In this document: positions 11,291-21,204 of the stretch, piece by piece | How the letters are laid out: the number at the start of each line of letters is the position of its first letter | How positions within the stretch are numbered: position 1 is the first letter of the stretch | DNA from: Posidonia oceanica | Lineage: Eukaryota > Streptophyta > Magnoliopsida > Alismatales > Posidoniaceae | Reading direction: 5' to 3' | DNA length: 64,000 nt | Assembly: GCA_037176725.1 (NCBI GenBank) | Contig: JAZBRS010000049.1 | Span: 12,356,001 to 12,420,000, forward strand | Position numbers and translations under genes: made by a program | The notes under the pieces: model-generated | Databases searched by the model: none | What the model was told of the DNA's origin: nothing | What the model saw: the letters and a program-made list of their open reading frames with translations, nothing else

Positions 11291-11334
11291 GTGATTGATT
11301 GCTTGATTGATTGATTGATGATTGATTGATCGGA

Positions 11335-11885
11335 AAAGGATTGATAAGATATCGGACTTTTCGGCTGGCAAAGAGAAAGGGGTGATAAGATATCGAACTT
11401 ATCGGCCGACAAATGAAAGAAATGATAAGATATCGGACTTATCGGCCGGCAAAAGGGAAGAAATGATAAGATGTCGGACTTATCGGCCGGCAAAAGGAAA
11501 GAAATGATAAGATATCGGACTTATCGGCCGGCAAAAGGAGAGAAGTGATAAGATATCGAACTTATCGGCCGGCAAAAGGAAAGAAATGATAAGATATTGG
11601 ACTTATCGGCCGGCAAAGAGGAAATGAAAGAATGATAAGATATCGGACTTATCGGCCGGCAAAAGGAAAGAAATGATAAGATATCGGACTTATCGGCCGG
11701 CAAAAGGAAAGAAATGATAAGATATCGGACTTATCGGCCGGTAAAGAGGAAATGAAAGAATGATAAGATATCGGACTTATCGGCCGGCAAAAGGAAAGAA
11801 ATGATAAGATATCAGACTTATCAGCCGGCAAAGAGGAAATAAAGGAATGATAAGATATCGGACTTATCGGCCGGCAAAGGGGAGA
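11335..11885. repeat. 41-47-bp tandem repeat with GATAAG/CTTATC hairpins
   Basis: About 13 copies of a unit of about 41 bp containing GATAAGATATCGGACTTATC followed by GGCCGGCAAAAGG. Each has a perfect six-base arm pair, GATAAG with CTTATC, except the first copy (near 11342), where the second arm is CTTTTC. Some copies carry a GAGGAAATGAAAG spacer, making them about 46 bp. Short minus-strand open frames across the array are translation of the repeat. Confidence 0.88.
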
Positions 11886-11901
11886 TGGATGATACAGATG
11901 A

Positions 11902-11977
11902 GATACCGCGGGGCATCTGAAAAGATGCCCCTGGTATCAGGATGATACCAGGGGCCAGCCGAAGCGTCCCCGGTATC
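11902..11977. other. Four-arm motif with two exclusive pairings (A copy)
   Basis: Four arms lie in line: R1 GATACC-GC-GGGGCATC (11902-11917), R2 GATGCCCCTGGTATC (11924-11938), R3 GATACCAGGGG (11944-11954), R4 CCCCGGTATC (11968-11977). R1 pairs with R2 and R3 with R4, or else R2 pairs with R3 as a 12-bp perfect hairpin (11928-11939 with 11943-11954, three-base loop). The R3-R4 loop holds CAGCCGAAG. B has two versions of the same arrangement. The topology is that of a two-state RNA switch; whether it switches is inference. Confidence 0.7.
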
Positions 11978-12334
11978 GAAGAGCGAAGGATGGACAAAGC
12001 TAACGTGTTTGTCAAACGAGTAGTTAGGGGGTACCAGCCCGACGGAGACTCAGCTAGGGATGTCTGGCAACAGGATTTGACGGCGTGGGTTCGCAAAGAT
12101 CTCGGAGTTTGGGTCGTTTGCTGAGGACTTTCCTGCGTCATGCGGGCAACAAGTCGGGCCAGGGGCCTCCGGATATGAGTGGTAAGGAGCATGGAATGCA
12201 TTAAGCAGCTTTGGAATGCGAGCAGCCAGCACAAAACACTTTTGCATTGATAGAACTGTTGGTTACATGCCTGTGGCAGGCCAGAAAATACAACACAACT
12301 TGAAAGGAAACTGAGCGGCAATTGCATAATGGCT

Positions 12335-13621
12335 CTAGCTGGTTCGGGCCTTCTTTGATCTTCCAGAGTCAGGGAATAAGGGACCGCTTGGCGGGATCTC
12401 ATCGATGGGCCAGAGGTCCTGCACCTCGGTGACGTACTCAGGAGTACACCCCATGCCTCTTGTAGCCGCGATGTCTGTTGATCGCATGCCATGCTGCATC
12501 AGATTGGCCAGTTCCTTCGTCGAGGCAGTTGTACTGAGGGGATATGCTTGAAGGAGCCCTGGTGCTGTGCTATCGATAAAGGCGTGCTGCTGGAAACCGA
12601 ACTGGCGCATGACCCTGATAGGGTGGTATTCCACACCCGCGGTGAATCCTGGCAGCACAATCTGCCGCATGTCGCGTGTGATGAAGAAGACAGTGAATGG
12701 TTCAGCCACAGAAGGGACGATGCGCCAGGTTACTATGTCATCTGTCAGTCCTGATAACCTCTCGTACTCTTCCTTGACGCTCTTAACAGTCTTGGCATGG
12801 CCGCTGCTGTAGTAGGCCTCAAAAGCATGTACTTGGGGGCGCAGAAGATCTATCTCGGTGTGTGCGGCCAGCCAGACCTGAATAAGTGCTCCGCAACCAT
12901 GAAAGTGGCGGCAGCGATGCGAAATGCGGTCCAGTTCGCGGTATGTTTCTGCCAGAACAACCAGTGCCAGGTCTATCTGGCGAGTCACCACAGTGAGTGC
13001 TATTTCAGCGATCTCGACGGCCACCGTCGTCTTTTCGTGAGTAAAAACCAGCTCGCCTAGGAAACGGGTAACAAATCCCCGGAGCCACAGCTCGTCTCCG
13101 AGTTCAGCGCGCTTTTCCACAGTATCATCAAAATATGCTAGGCAAAGTAGGGGCATGGGCCCGCTGGTGCAAATCAGTCTTTGCTGGCAACTTCGGGTAG
13201 AGAGCCCAGTCAGCTGTTTCAGGACCGCAATGTATCCGTCACGCCTCATGAAGATGGGCGGTCCCAAGATCTTGGAAAAGCCACAGATCCGGCGCACTTC
13301 CTCCAGTGTAGGTGTTAATTCAGTTCTGCCAAAACGGAAGACATGGTGTGCCGATTTCCAGAACCTCGTGGCAGCGCACAGAAGATGGCGGCTCACTTCT
13401 ACATCAGCAGCCTTTAGCAATTTGGTTGGAATGCCCCACAGGCGCAGCTTCTCACAGTCATTTTGGGTAAGCTTGCCGATCCACTCTCGCAGGATCCCAG
13501 AATAGTGTGTCGGGGTCACCAGAGTGGGGAAACCCATTGCGCGAATTGCAGAATGTAGGCAGACGGCTGTCACAAAATCTTCAGATACCTGTTGCCAAGA
13601 CTGTGAATTATCAGATCTCAT
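12335..13621 (-). CDS. Extra ORF of element A, 428 aa, plant mobile domain / DUF7745-like protein
   Basis: This is the only long, intact frame of A and lies on the sense strand between integrase and the hairpin arrays. I recognise the general pattern of the plant DUF7745/plant-mobile-domain-like proteins: a segment F-R-F-G-x-x-E-L-T-P-T-L-E-E-V at about residues 96-110, a V-L-A-E-T-Y-R-E-L helix with a following H-G-C-G-A-L-I-Q-V-W near residues 223-255, and a W-R-I-V-P segment before a Q-I-V-L-P-G-F segment. The C-terminus is basic (S-K-K-A-R). No signal peptide or membrane segment is evident. Such proteins are common in plant transposable elements; their function is unknown. The assignment is from memory of the family pattern, without a search. 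Expression may need its own spliced RNA. Confidence 0.62.
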   Translation of the reverse strand: MRSDNSQSWQQVSEDFVTAVCLHSAIRAMGFPTLVTPTHYSGILREWIGKLTQNDCEKLRLWGIPTKLLKAADVEVSRHLLCAATRFWKSAHHVFRFGRTELTPTLEEVRRICGFSKILGPPIFMRRDGYIAVLKQLTGLSTRSCQQRLICTSGPMPLLCLAYFDDTVEKRAELGDELWLRGFVTRFLGELVFTHEKTTVAVEIAEIALTVVTRQIDLALVVLAETYRELDRISHRCRHFHGCGALIQVWLAAHTEIDLLRPQVHAFEAYYSSGHAKTVKSVKEEYERLSGLTDDIVTWRIVPSVAEPFTVFFITRDMRQIVLPGFTAGVEYHPIRVMRQFGFQQHAFIDSTAPGLLQAYPLSTTASTKELANLMQHGMRSTDIAATRGMGCTPEYVTEVQDLWPIDEIPPSGPLFPDSGRSKKARTS

Positions 13622-14551
13622 ACAGGCAGAAAGCTAATGAGGGAAAGTAGATTCTGAAGCTGGTAAAAACAGTCCAACGCATTCGACAGTAAACATTCAG
13701 ATTATGGCAATTAAACACATATAAGCAAAGGGATTCTGTTGGCACGGCGGGGATTGGCAGGAGTCCTGGGTCGTCGCAGCCTGACGATGCCAACACGTGC
13801 TGAGTAGGAGTACTGTCTCAGCGCTGGAGTAAGCTTTGCAGAGTAGGGTGATTAGAGGGAGGGGAGATGACTGGAAATGCATGCGTGATTGGTGTAGTTT
13901 GCCCTCAGCATCGGGGGTGCTTTGGTGCCTGCTGTATAGGAAGGGAGCGGTCCCTGACTCACTAGACTCTACTCAGACTCCTAACTTGTTTGTGGCACTC
14001 TAGGAAAGGGTGTTGGTGATGTTTGGTGGTGGTGTAGAGAGGACGGGCTCCGTGTCAAACTCTCAAGGACTTACACTCACTCCTACCTTTTCCTTCCCTT
14101 TTTTATGTTGGTGTGCAGGGCTCTCCTCATTCCCATTTTGGAAACAAGGAGGACCTGACCCGAACTTTGACTCTTTTCCGGGGTAGGCGAGAGGTGTGGG
14201 ATTACCCCGGCCTGCCTTCATTCTTGGGAGTGGGCCTTTGTTCCTCTCCTTTTCCTTTTCTATCATTCTCTTTTTTTTGCAGTTTTTTTTTCTTTTTTTT
14301 CTTTTTTCATTCTTCTTTTTTTTTTGGCTTGCAGGTCTCCGGTATTCCTACCCTAGAGGAAATGGGTGTCAGGGCCTTTTGGGGGCTGGCTCTCTCTTTC
14401 TTTCTTTTCTTGTGCATCTAGGCTTAGACGTGTATTACTTTCTGGCTAATGCCTAGCATTCTTCTGGGAGTGTAAGTCCTTAGGTGTTTAGGCATTTCAC
14501 CCGCTCTCACTGAGTAGTGGCTCCCTTACTAGCTAAGACATCTAAGTAGTA
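13622..14551 (-). other. Non-coding spacer between integrase and the extra ORF of A
   Basis: No credible coding frame. The plus strand has a T-rich run (14265-14330). On the sense strand TTTTTACCAG (near 13665) could be a splice acceptor for the downstream ORF, but this is only a weak motif match. Confidence 0.4.
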
Positions 14552-14814
14552 TCAGTTGAGGTCGGGAGACCCCTTCCGCAGCAGGCAAGCACCTCCGATT
14601 TTCATCACCGGGCAGTATGCAATGCGTGATTTGATGAGGATTGCAAACGGGATGAAAGAAGAAATGCACGGGAGTGCTGTAATAACAGAAAATGCAGGAG
14701 ATAGGATGAACTGATGTGTGGGGGAGATAAAGCGAGAAGAGGTACAAAAAAACACGCAAGTGGTGGGAGTACAAAAAGGTGGGAGGAAAGATCCGCAATG
14801 ATTACTCTCAGCTA

Positions 14815-16110
14815 CTGATAGTACTTCTTGAGGTAGCACAAGTTGACCGCCTGAGAAGATCTGCTTAACCACGAAGGGGCCACGCCAGTTAGGTCGGAAT
14901 TTGCCTCGACCGTCCGGTAAGTGAATGGCGTGCAGAACGAGATCCACTAGCTGGAAGCTTCTAGGCCAGACTTTCTTCAAGAACGCTCTAGCCATTCGCT
15001 TCTGGTAATAGTGAGCATTATGCATGGCTTGCAGTCTGTGCTCATCAATCAGATTCAGCTGGACGCAGCGGTCTTCGACCCATTCTGCCTCTTCCAGCTC
15101 GGCTTCTCGTAGGATCCGTAGTGAGGGGATCTCTACTTCGTTGGGTAATACTGCTTCCATGCCGTACACCAGAGAGTACGGGGTGACTCCTGTTGAGGTC
15201 CGGATTGATGTCCTGTACGCCCAGAGCGTGTACGGGAGCTTATCATGCCAATCCTTGTGGGTTTCTGCCATCTTCTTCATGATTTTGATAATGTTTTTGT
15301 TAGCAGACTCCACTGCTCCATCATCTGCGGCCGATATGGCGAGGACCTGTGATGCTTGATCTTGAGACTCTGCAGGAATTCCTCAGTTCTTTTGGCAATG
15401 AAGTTCGTGCCATTATTAGAGATGATGGAGTAAGGGACCCCGTATCGGGCAACGATGTTGTTCCTGATGAACTTTTCTGTTGCTACTGCGGTGATTGTTC
15501 TATAAGAGGCTGCTTCCACCCACTTAGTGAAGTAGTCAATTGCTACCATGATGAAGCGGTGGCCGTTTGAAGCAGCGGGGTGTATTACGCCAATGACGTC
15601 AATCCCCCAGGTGGAGAAAGGCCATGGCGAGGACATGTTATGCAGCTGATGAGGGGGAGCCTTGATAAAATTACCATAGACCTGACAGTTGTGGCATTTA
15701 CGCACGAACCGGCAGCAGTCCGCCTCCATGGTTTGCCAGAAGTATCCTTGGAGCATGATCTTCTTGGCTAAGAGGACGCCATTCATGTGTGGGCCACAGG
15801 TTCCTGCATGCACTTGAAGCATTAGCGTGTCAGCCTCCGGCTTATCCATGCAGCGTAATAGCATCTGATTGTACGACCTTCTGTACAGCTGCCCAGCCCC
15901 TAATACATGTTTTGACACCAGACGTGCCAAAGTTCTCTTATCTTCTGCAGTGGTGCCAGGCGGAAGGCTGCCGGATTCCAAGAATGCTTTAATGTCGTAA
16001 TACCATGGCCGCTCTTCTGCCGTATCTGCTTCCTCTATATTCATGCAATGCGCAGGCTCCTCTATACGGGTGACTGACACATCTACCGTGCTATCTTCTG
16101 GTATACTGAG
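14815..16110 (-). pseudogene. Integrase of element A, frameshifted and with a mutated catalytic residue
   Basis: Integrase would insert the cDNA into the genome. The first frame (16410-15277) carries the H-x-G-x-C-G-x-H / C-x2-C zinc-binding part (His codons near 15810 and 15787; C-x2-C near 15694), then the core with the first catalytic Asp in W-G-I-D. The second catalytic Asp (usual I-S-D-N-G) reads Asn (codon 15415-15417). A one-base deletion near 15320 shifts the frame just before the catalytic Glu; the remainder (helices, W-A-Y-R-T segment, N-W-x-G-P-F C-terminal motif) continues in the frame of 15313-14552. No chromodomain is visible. The frame beyond about 14815 is read-on. Confidence 0.88.
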
Positions 16111-16614
16111 CCAGGATGCCAGGGTTGCTAGCGCGTCTGCATACGCATTCTTTGCTCTGTTCATGTATGCGAAATTGATGCTCCTGAACTCTTCTATCAG
16201 CCTCAGCAGGCATTCGTGATATGGCACAAGCTTTGGGTCCCTCGTCTTCCAGTCGCCATTCACTTGAGAGATCACCAGCATGGCATCGCCATGCACATGC
16301 AACTTCTGCGCCTTATGCTCGAGGGCGACTTTCAAACCCAAGATGCACGCTTCATATTTAGCCTCATTGTTTATGCATTGGAAAGTCAACTTCCTCGCAA
16401 AAGGAATCATCTACCCCTGGGGCGTGGTCAGCACTGCGCCTATGCCTCGACCCTTTCTGTTGACAGCATCGTCAAAATACAGCTGCCACTGCTCTTGCTC
16501 CTCAGGGTCTTTCTCCTCTGAGTCCTCGTCAGGGAACTGCGTCTGGAGTGGCTGGTATTCAGGCAAAGGAAAGTCCACAAGGTGATCTGCCATAGCCTGG
16601 CCCTTCATAGACCT
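16110..16614 (-). pseudogene. Archaeal-type second RNase H (aRH) of element A
   Basis: Tat elements carry, between the gypsy RNase H and integrase, a second RNase H of a type related to archaeal and plant enzymes. Here its strand Y-F-D-D-A (Asp position) is near 16480, the N-N-E-A-x-Y-E-A helix near 16372, H-G-D-A near 16290 and A-x-A-D-A-L-A near 16122, which supply the D-E-D-D set. In-frame TAG codons at 16615-16617 and 16411-16413 break the reading frame. This domain is the best single marker that A belongs to the Tat clade. Confidence 0.8.
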
Positions 16615-16617
16615 CTA

Positions 16618-17109
16618 TGTGACGAAGGTGATGTCGTACTGGGATAACAACACCTGCCACTTGACACATCTACCCACCAAAGTCGGCTTTTGGAAGAGAA
16701 ACTTGATAGGATCATGCCGGCACAAAAGCTGAACTGGGTACGCCATCATATAATGCCTCAGTTTCTGTGCGGCCCAGACAAGGGACAGACAGGTCTTCTC
16801 CATCGTGCTGTACCTGGCCTCGCATTCATTGAACTTCTTGCTCAGGTAGTAGATGGCGCGCTCCTTCCTACCAGATCCGTCGTGTTGGCCCAAGACGGCG
16901 CCCATGGAGCACTGCGTGGTAGAAAGGTAGAGGAGCAAAGGTCTTCCTGGCGTGGGAGGGACCAGGACAGGAGGTTTGACCAGCAGTTGCTTGATTTTAC
17001 CAAATGCGGCCTGACACTCCTCATTCCAGTTGATTTGTGCGTTCTTCCTCAGGAGTTTGAAGATAGGCTCGCAGATGGGCGTAAGCTGTGCAATGAAGCG
17101 ACTGATATA
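16618..17109 (-). pseudogene. Gypsy-type RNase H of element A
   Basis: The open part 16938-16615 follows RT in the same frame. It shows the conserved L-Y-L-S-x-x-x-x-x-x-G-A-V-L strand and the E-K-x-x-L-x-L-V-W-A-x-x-K-L-R-H-Y helix expected of the RT-linked RNase H, whose catalytic residues are often degenerate in this clade. It is flanked by the stops at 17110-17112 and 16615-16617. Confidence 0.82.
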
Positions 17110-18216
17110 CTATAAGCGCCCAAGTAGGCCTCGAACCTCCTTCTCGGTTCTAGGGGGTGGCATGTCCATGATGGCTTTCGCTTTCAACGGGTCCACTTCA
17201 ATCCCCCTTTGGCTAACGATGTAGCCCAGAAGTTTGCCAGATGAAACCCCAAACACGCATTTACTAGGGTTAAGCCTCAGTCTGTATTTTCTCAAACGGT
17301 CAAAGAGCTTCTTCAGGCAAGCAAGGTGATCCTCAGGTTCTTTGGTCTTCGCAATCATGTCATCTACATAGACCTCCACTTCTTGGTGCATGAGGTCGTG
17401 GAAAAGCGTAGTCATGGCCCTCTGATAAGTTGCGCCAGCATTCTTCAACCCAAACGGCATAACCTGATAACAGAAGACCCCCCAGGGGGTGATGAATGAG
17501 GTCTTTTCCATGTCTTCTTCTGCCATCTTGATCTGATTATAGCTGGAGAAACCGTCCATAAAGGATAGCATTTTGTGGCCCGCAGTGTTGTTGACTAGGA
17601 CGTCAATGTGAGGCAATGGGAAATCGTCCTTGGGACTTGCCTTGTTCAGGTCCCTGTAGTCCATACATATCCGGATCCGGCCATCTTTCTTGGGCACTGG
17701 CACGATGTTCGCAAGCCACTCAGGGTAAAGGACGACCTTCAGAAAATTGACATCAAGCTGCTTCATTATCTCTTCCTTGATCATGAGCAGCCATTGTGGT
17801 CGCCATCTTCTCAGTTTCTGCTTTACTGGCTTGGCGTCTGGCTTCAAGGGCAAGTTATGGACCACTATTTCGACATCGAGGCCAACCATGTCTTCATAAG
17901 TCCAGGCGAAGACATCTGCATACTCTTTCAGGAACGCAATGAACTCTATTCTGGCCTGGGGCGACAGGAGGGCACTGATGCGAACTTCTTTGGTTTCTTC
18001 GGCTATGCCGAGGTTAATAACCTCTGTTTCTTCTTCAACATGCAGGTTGGGACCTTCTGGATCATCGTCATAGGGCCGGAACTCAGGCGATGGGTCATCA
18101 TTCTCATCCTTGCCTGTATTGTCTTCTTCTCCATATGCAACAAGTTCCGAGAGGATCTTCTTTTCGAGGGTGGGATTTGTTACATCGAAGGAGTGTAGAT
18201 GTTCTGCTTCTTGGCC
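17110..18216 (-). pseudogene. Reverse transcriptase of element A
   Basis: The frame is open from just after a TAG at 18217-18219 to a TAG at 17110-17112. The acidic stretch 18210-17950 leads into the RT domain: V-P-K-K-D-G and R-I-C-M-D-Y-R-D-L-N-K-A, then the palm with Y-V-D-D (the two Asp codons at 17359-17364), and L-G-Y-I-V near 17222. The catalytic Asp pair is intact. The TAG at 17110 stands where element C has Gln. The frame is the same as protease and linker, so gag-pro-pol was one frame with a stop at 18217. Confidence 0.9.
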
Positions 18217-20058
18217 CTAGTGATGCCTCAAGTTGGTCATGCCTACTTGAGTATTTCTGTATCTCTGGTGCGCGACCTCTGTCCTGGTGGCTTCCCCTGT
18301 CTGTCCCGCTGCTGATGATACTGCTGCATGTTCTGCTGATACTACTGAAGGCCTTGCCGATTCTGCGACTGATATTGCTGATGGCCTTGCTACTGAGACT
18401 ACTGTCAAATCTATTACTGATTCTGCTCTCTGTTCTGTTACTGCTGCTGCATGATCTGCTGGCACTTCCTCCTCTGAGTCTGCTAATGTGCTGGTGGAGG
18501 GTATGTCGGACTGGCGGCTGATCTGGATACTCCCACCTGCTATCTTGCCCCAGTGAGGCATGTGCTGCACGAGCCACCTAGACCCACCTTCGGGTTGAAG
18601 GGTAATGAGCTCGTCTGGTTTAGGGGAGTTCGGCATTACCGAGTTTTCTTCCAGAGCCATGATGGAGGTGTGGTCCTCTCGCAGAGGAGGATCCGTAACT
18701 ACAGCTTTTCCTTTCCTTTCTGCGGCTCGGTGCTGTGCCAGGTCTTCTACTATGGATTCGAGCTGTTCTTGGTAAAGTAGCTCCAAATCAGACATCCATG
18801 AATCGACCTGGGCTTCTATCGCCCCTCCTTCTTCCTCATCTGAGGGTGAGTCGACATAGTAGGCGCCGAGGGCCTGTGGCATTGGCTCGGCTGCAAGATG
18901 GATTGCTGTTCCTGATACTTGCGTGGTCTGACTCACAAGCACGCCTGATAGTGATAGCCTCGGCATGGGAGATCCGGACAGGCTGGTCAGCGGGGCCACA
19001 GATGGGTACGCTACCAGGGTTACTACCGCAGTCGGAGGGTAGGCAGAGGTGCTCATCTGAAGGCTCAAGGGCCGGGAGACTGTGATGCTCAGCTGGTCCT
19101 CTACGACTGGTGGTGGTGGTGAGAACGCAGCCTCTGACGCTATAGGGTCCTGCCATGAGAGTTGCTGTTGTGCGGCAGGAGAAAGGGTGACTGACTGAGC
19201 TGGCTGAGATGTGGTTACTGAAAAGGGCTGAGTCACGCTGCTGATTGGACTCAATGATTGACCCTCCTGAGAGGGTGACAGTTGTACCGATGCGACAGCA
19301 GTTGCGGGCGGACTGACTGACTGCGCCTGGGTTGGTACTGGTGATGCTGAAGTTGGTACTGGTGATGCTGACAAGACTGTGGGAACATTAGAGACTGTCA
19401 AATCTGCCAAAGGTTCTGCCAAATCTGCCGCTTCATGATCTGTGGAAGGAAAGGCCAGACAAACCGACTGATGTGCTGTTGAGTTGGGCTGGCTTTCGCT
19501 GCAAGTCTGAACTGCCCCTGCTGTGCTAAACTGTTCCTCATCTGAGTAGTAGTCCTCAACGCAGACCCAGTCCTCTTCCGGTGGCGGAGAGCTTTGGCAT
19601 GGCTCCAATGGCGCTACGGCTTGAATGGCGCTTGAACCCAGGATACCCGCACTTGTGAAGTTAGCTAGGTTCCGGGGTATGATCATTCGCTGACTCTTCG
19701 CTTGTGGGCGCTTGCCTTCATCAGCGTGAGGGTCATATCCTAGACCCTCGTTGTCTCTTCGTTCTTCCGCCGTGATGGGTTCAGCGATTCCCTGGCCGTA
19801 TCGCCCGAGCGGCGTCCCCTTGACGTAGCCCCACCTGTGACAGACGTTCTCGACCATCTGAAAAGGGTTGTTGTGAACGGCCAAGGAGTTGACACGTTCA
19901 AGATCTGGTAAAAAGTTAACCGGCTCGCACCGATTAACGCGGTATAAGGCATTCGAGAGTTCAGGGTCAAAGGGGACAGTCCGCGAAGAGACAGAGGAAA
20001 CCGCTTCGATCCGCTCCTTCTCAAAATTCTCCGCCATGACAACGATGACATCGTCACC
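18217..20058 (-). pseudogene. Ser/Ala/Val/Pro-rich linker between protease and RT of element A
   Basis: The 606-aa open part (20037-18217) starts with the C-terminal part of the protease region, including a conserved H-R-W-G-Y segment, and then becomes a low-complexity region with many Ser, Ala, Val, Pro and Gln and acidic patches (D-E-E-E near 18825). The same linker occurs in C at 30735-32172. No known domain is recognised. Both copies end at a TAG in the same place (CAC-TAG-GGC-CAA-G). Confidence 0.8.
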
Positions 20059-21204
20059 TCAGCAGAACTTGATCATGCGATGGAGGGTCGAGGGGATAAC
20101 CTGATGCTTGTGGAGCCAAGGGTGCCCAAGCAGAAAGTTGAAATTAGGCTCCAAGTCGACGACGTAGAATTCCACATCGAATGTGACCGGACCAATGATA
20201 AGAGGAATAATCAGAATCCCTAGAGCGTCATGGTGGGTATTGTCAAAAGCTGTCATTCCCTTTACAGCCGGAGTAATGTCCTCGGCCTTGAATCCGAGCT
20301 TAGTTGCTGTTCGCAAGGGACAGACGTTAAGGCCTGACCCATTATCGACTAGCACAAGGGGAATGCGAAAGTTCTTGAATTGTACCATGACGAACAAGGG
20401 TTGATTGTGATTAATCCCTGCCGGAGGCAGCTCATCACTCGTAAAAGTGATGACCTGGGGTTCTGCGATCATTCCAACCATGCTTTCCAAGGCAGTGGGT
20501 TCTATGGTTTGGGACACACGGGCGGCTTGGAACACGCGAAGGAAAGCCTCGCGGTGTTCGGCAGAAGTGTGTATCAGGTCCCAAATGGATATGTCAGCTT
20601 TAACCTTTTTGAGTTGGGAAGTAATGTCGGCCTTGGGCTGGCCTTTCTTGGTGGCAGGGAGTGTGGCCTTGGGGGCAGATTCAGCTATGGTGGATTCAAG
20701 GGATTGGCCTGGAGGTGGTAGGGTTGTTGGATGGGCTAAGGGAAGAGGTGTTGCAGGTTCTGGATGACTAGGTCTAGCCACTGGTGCTGGGGGTTTGTAG
20801 ACCCTTCCCGATCGCGTCACTTCTGCACACATTTCTGTGGCGTAGCTGTAAGGTACGCGATGGGTATCCCGGGTTAGGTTAATAACCACGGGAGCACGTG
20901 CAGTGAGCACGAGAGGGGCTACAGGGGCGCCTGTTGGCTGAGGAAGGCATGGATGAAAGGATTGCTGGGATGGCAAACGGGGTGGGGATTGAGGTCTTGC
21001 TAACAAGTGCACAGGAGACCCTGGCTGGGGTCTGGCTAGGAGATGTATTGGGGATACTGGCTGCGGGTTACCTAGCGGGTGTGCTGGGGCTTGGGCCCGG
21101 GAAAGCATGGTGGTTGGTGCAGAAGAACGCTCCGGCCTGGTGTGCGGTCGGATCATATGAACGCCCGACTCGGAACCGGAGACAGCTGCAAGATAAAGAG
21201 AGAG
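20059..21204 (-). pseudogene. Aspartic protease of element A
   Basis: This frame starts with a Pro-rich stretch and contains the D-N-G-S active site (Asp codon at 20344-20346) and F-L-L-G-H-P-W-L further on, as in C. It ends at a TGA (20059-20061) that C does not have at that place; the next open part continues in the same frame. A one-base indel near 21200 separates it from gag, which is in another frame. Confidence 0.87.

Noticed and set aside
10030..11885. Regular repeats that look like a CRISPR array
   Set aside because: There are no unique spacers between the repeats, the units are hairpin repeats of several kinds, and the setting is a plant retrotransposon.
12491..13505. Plus-strand open frames opposite the extra ORF of A
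   Set aside because: They are short shadows of the 428-codon minus-strand frame, which has the family-like pattern.
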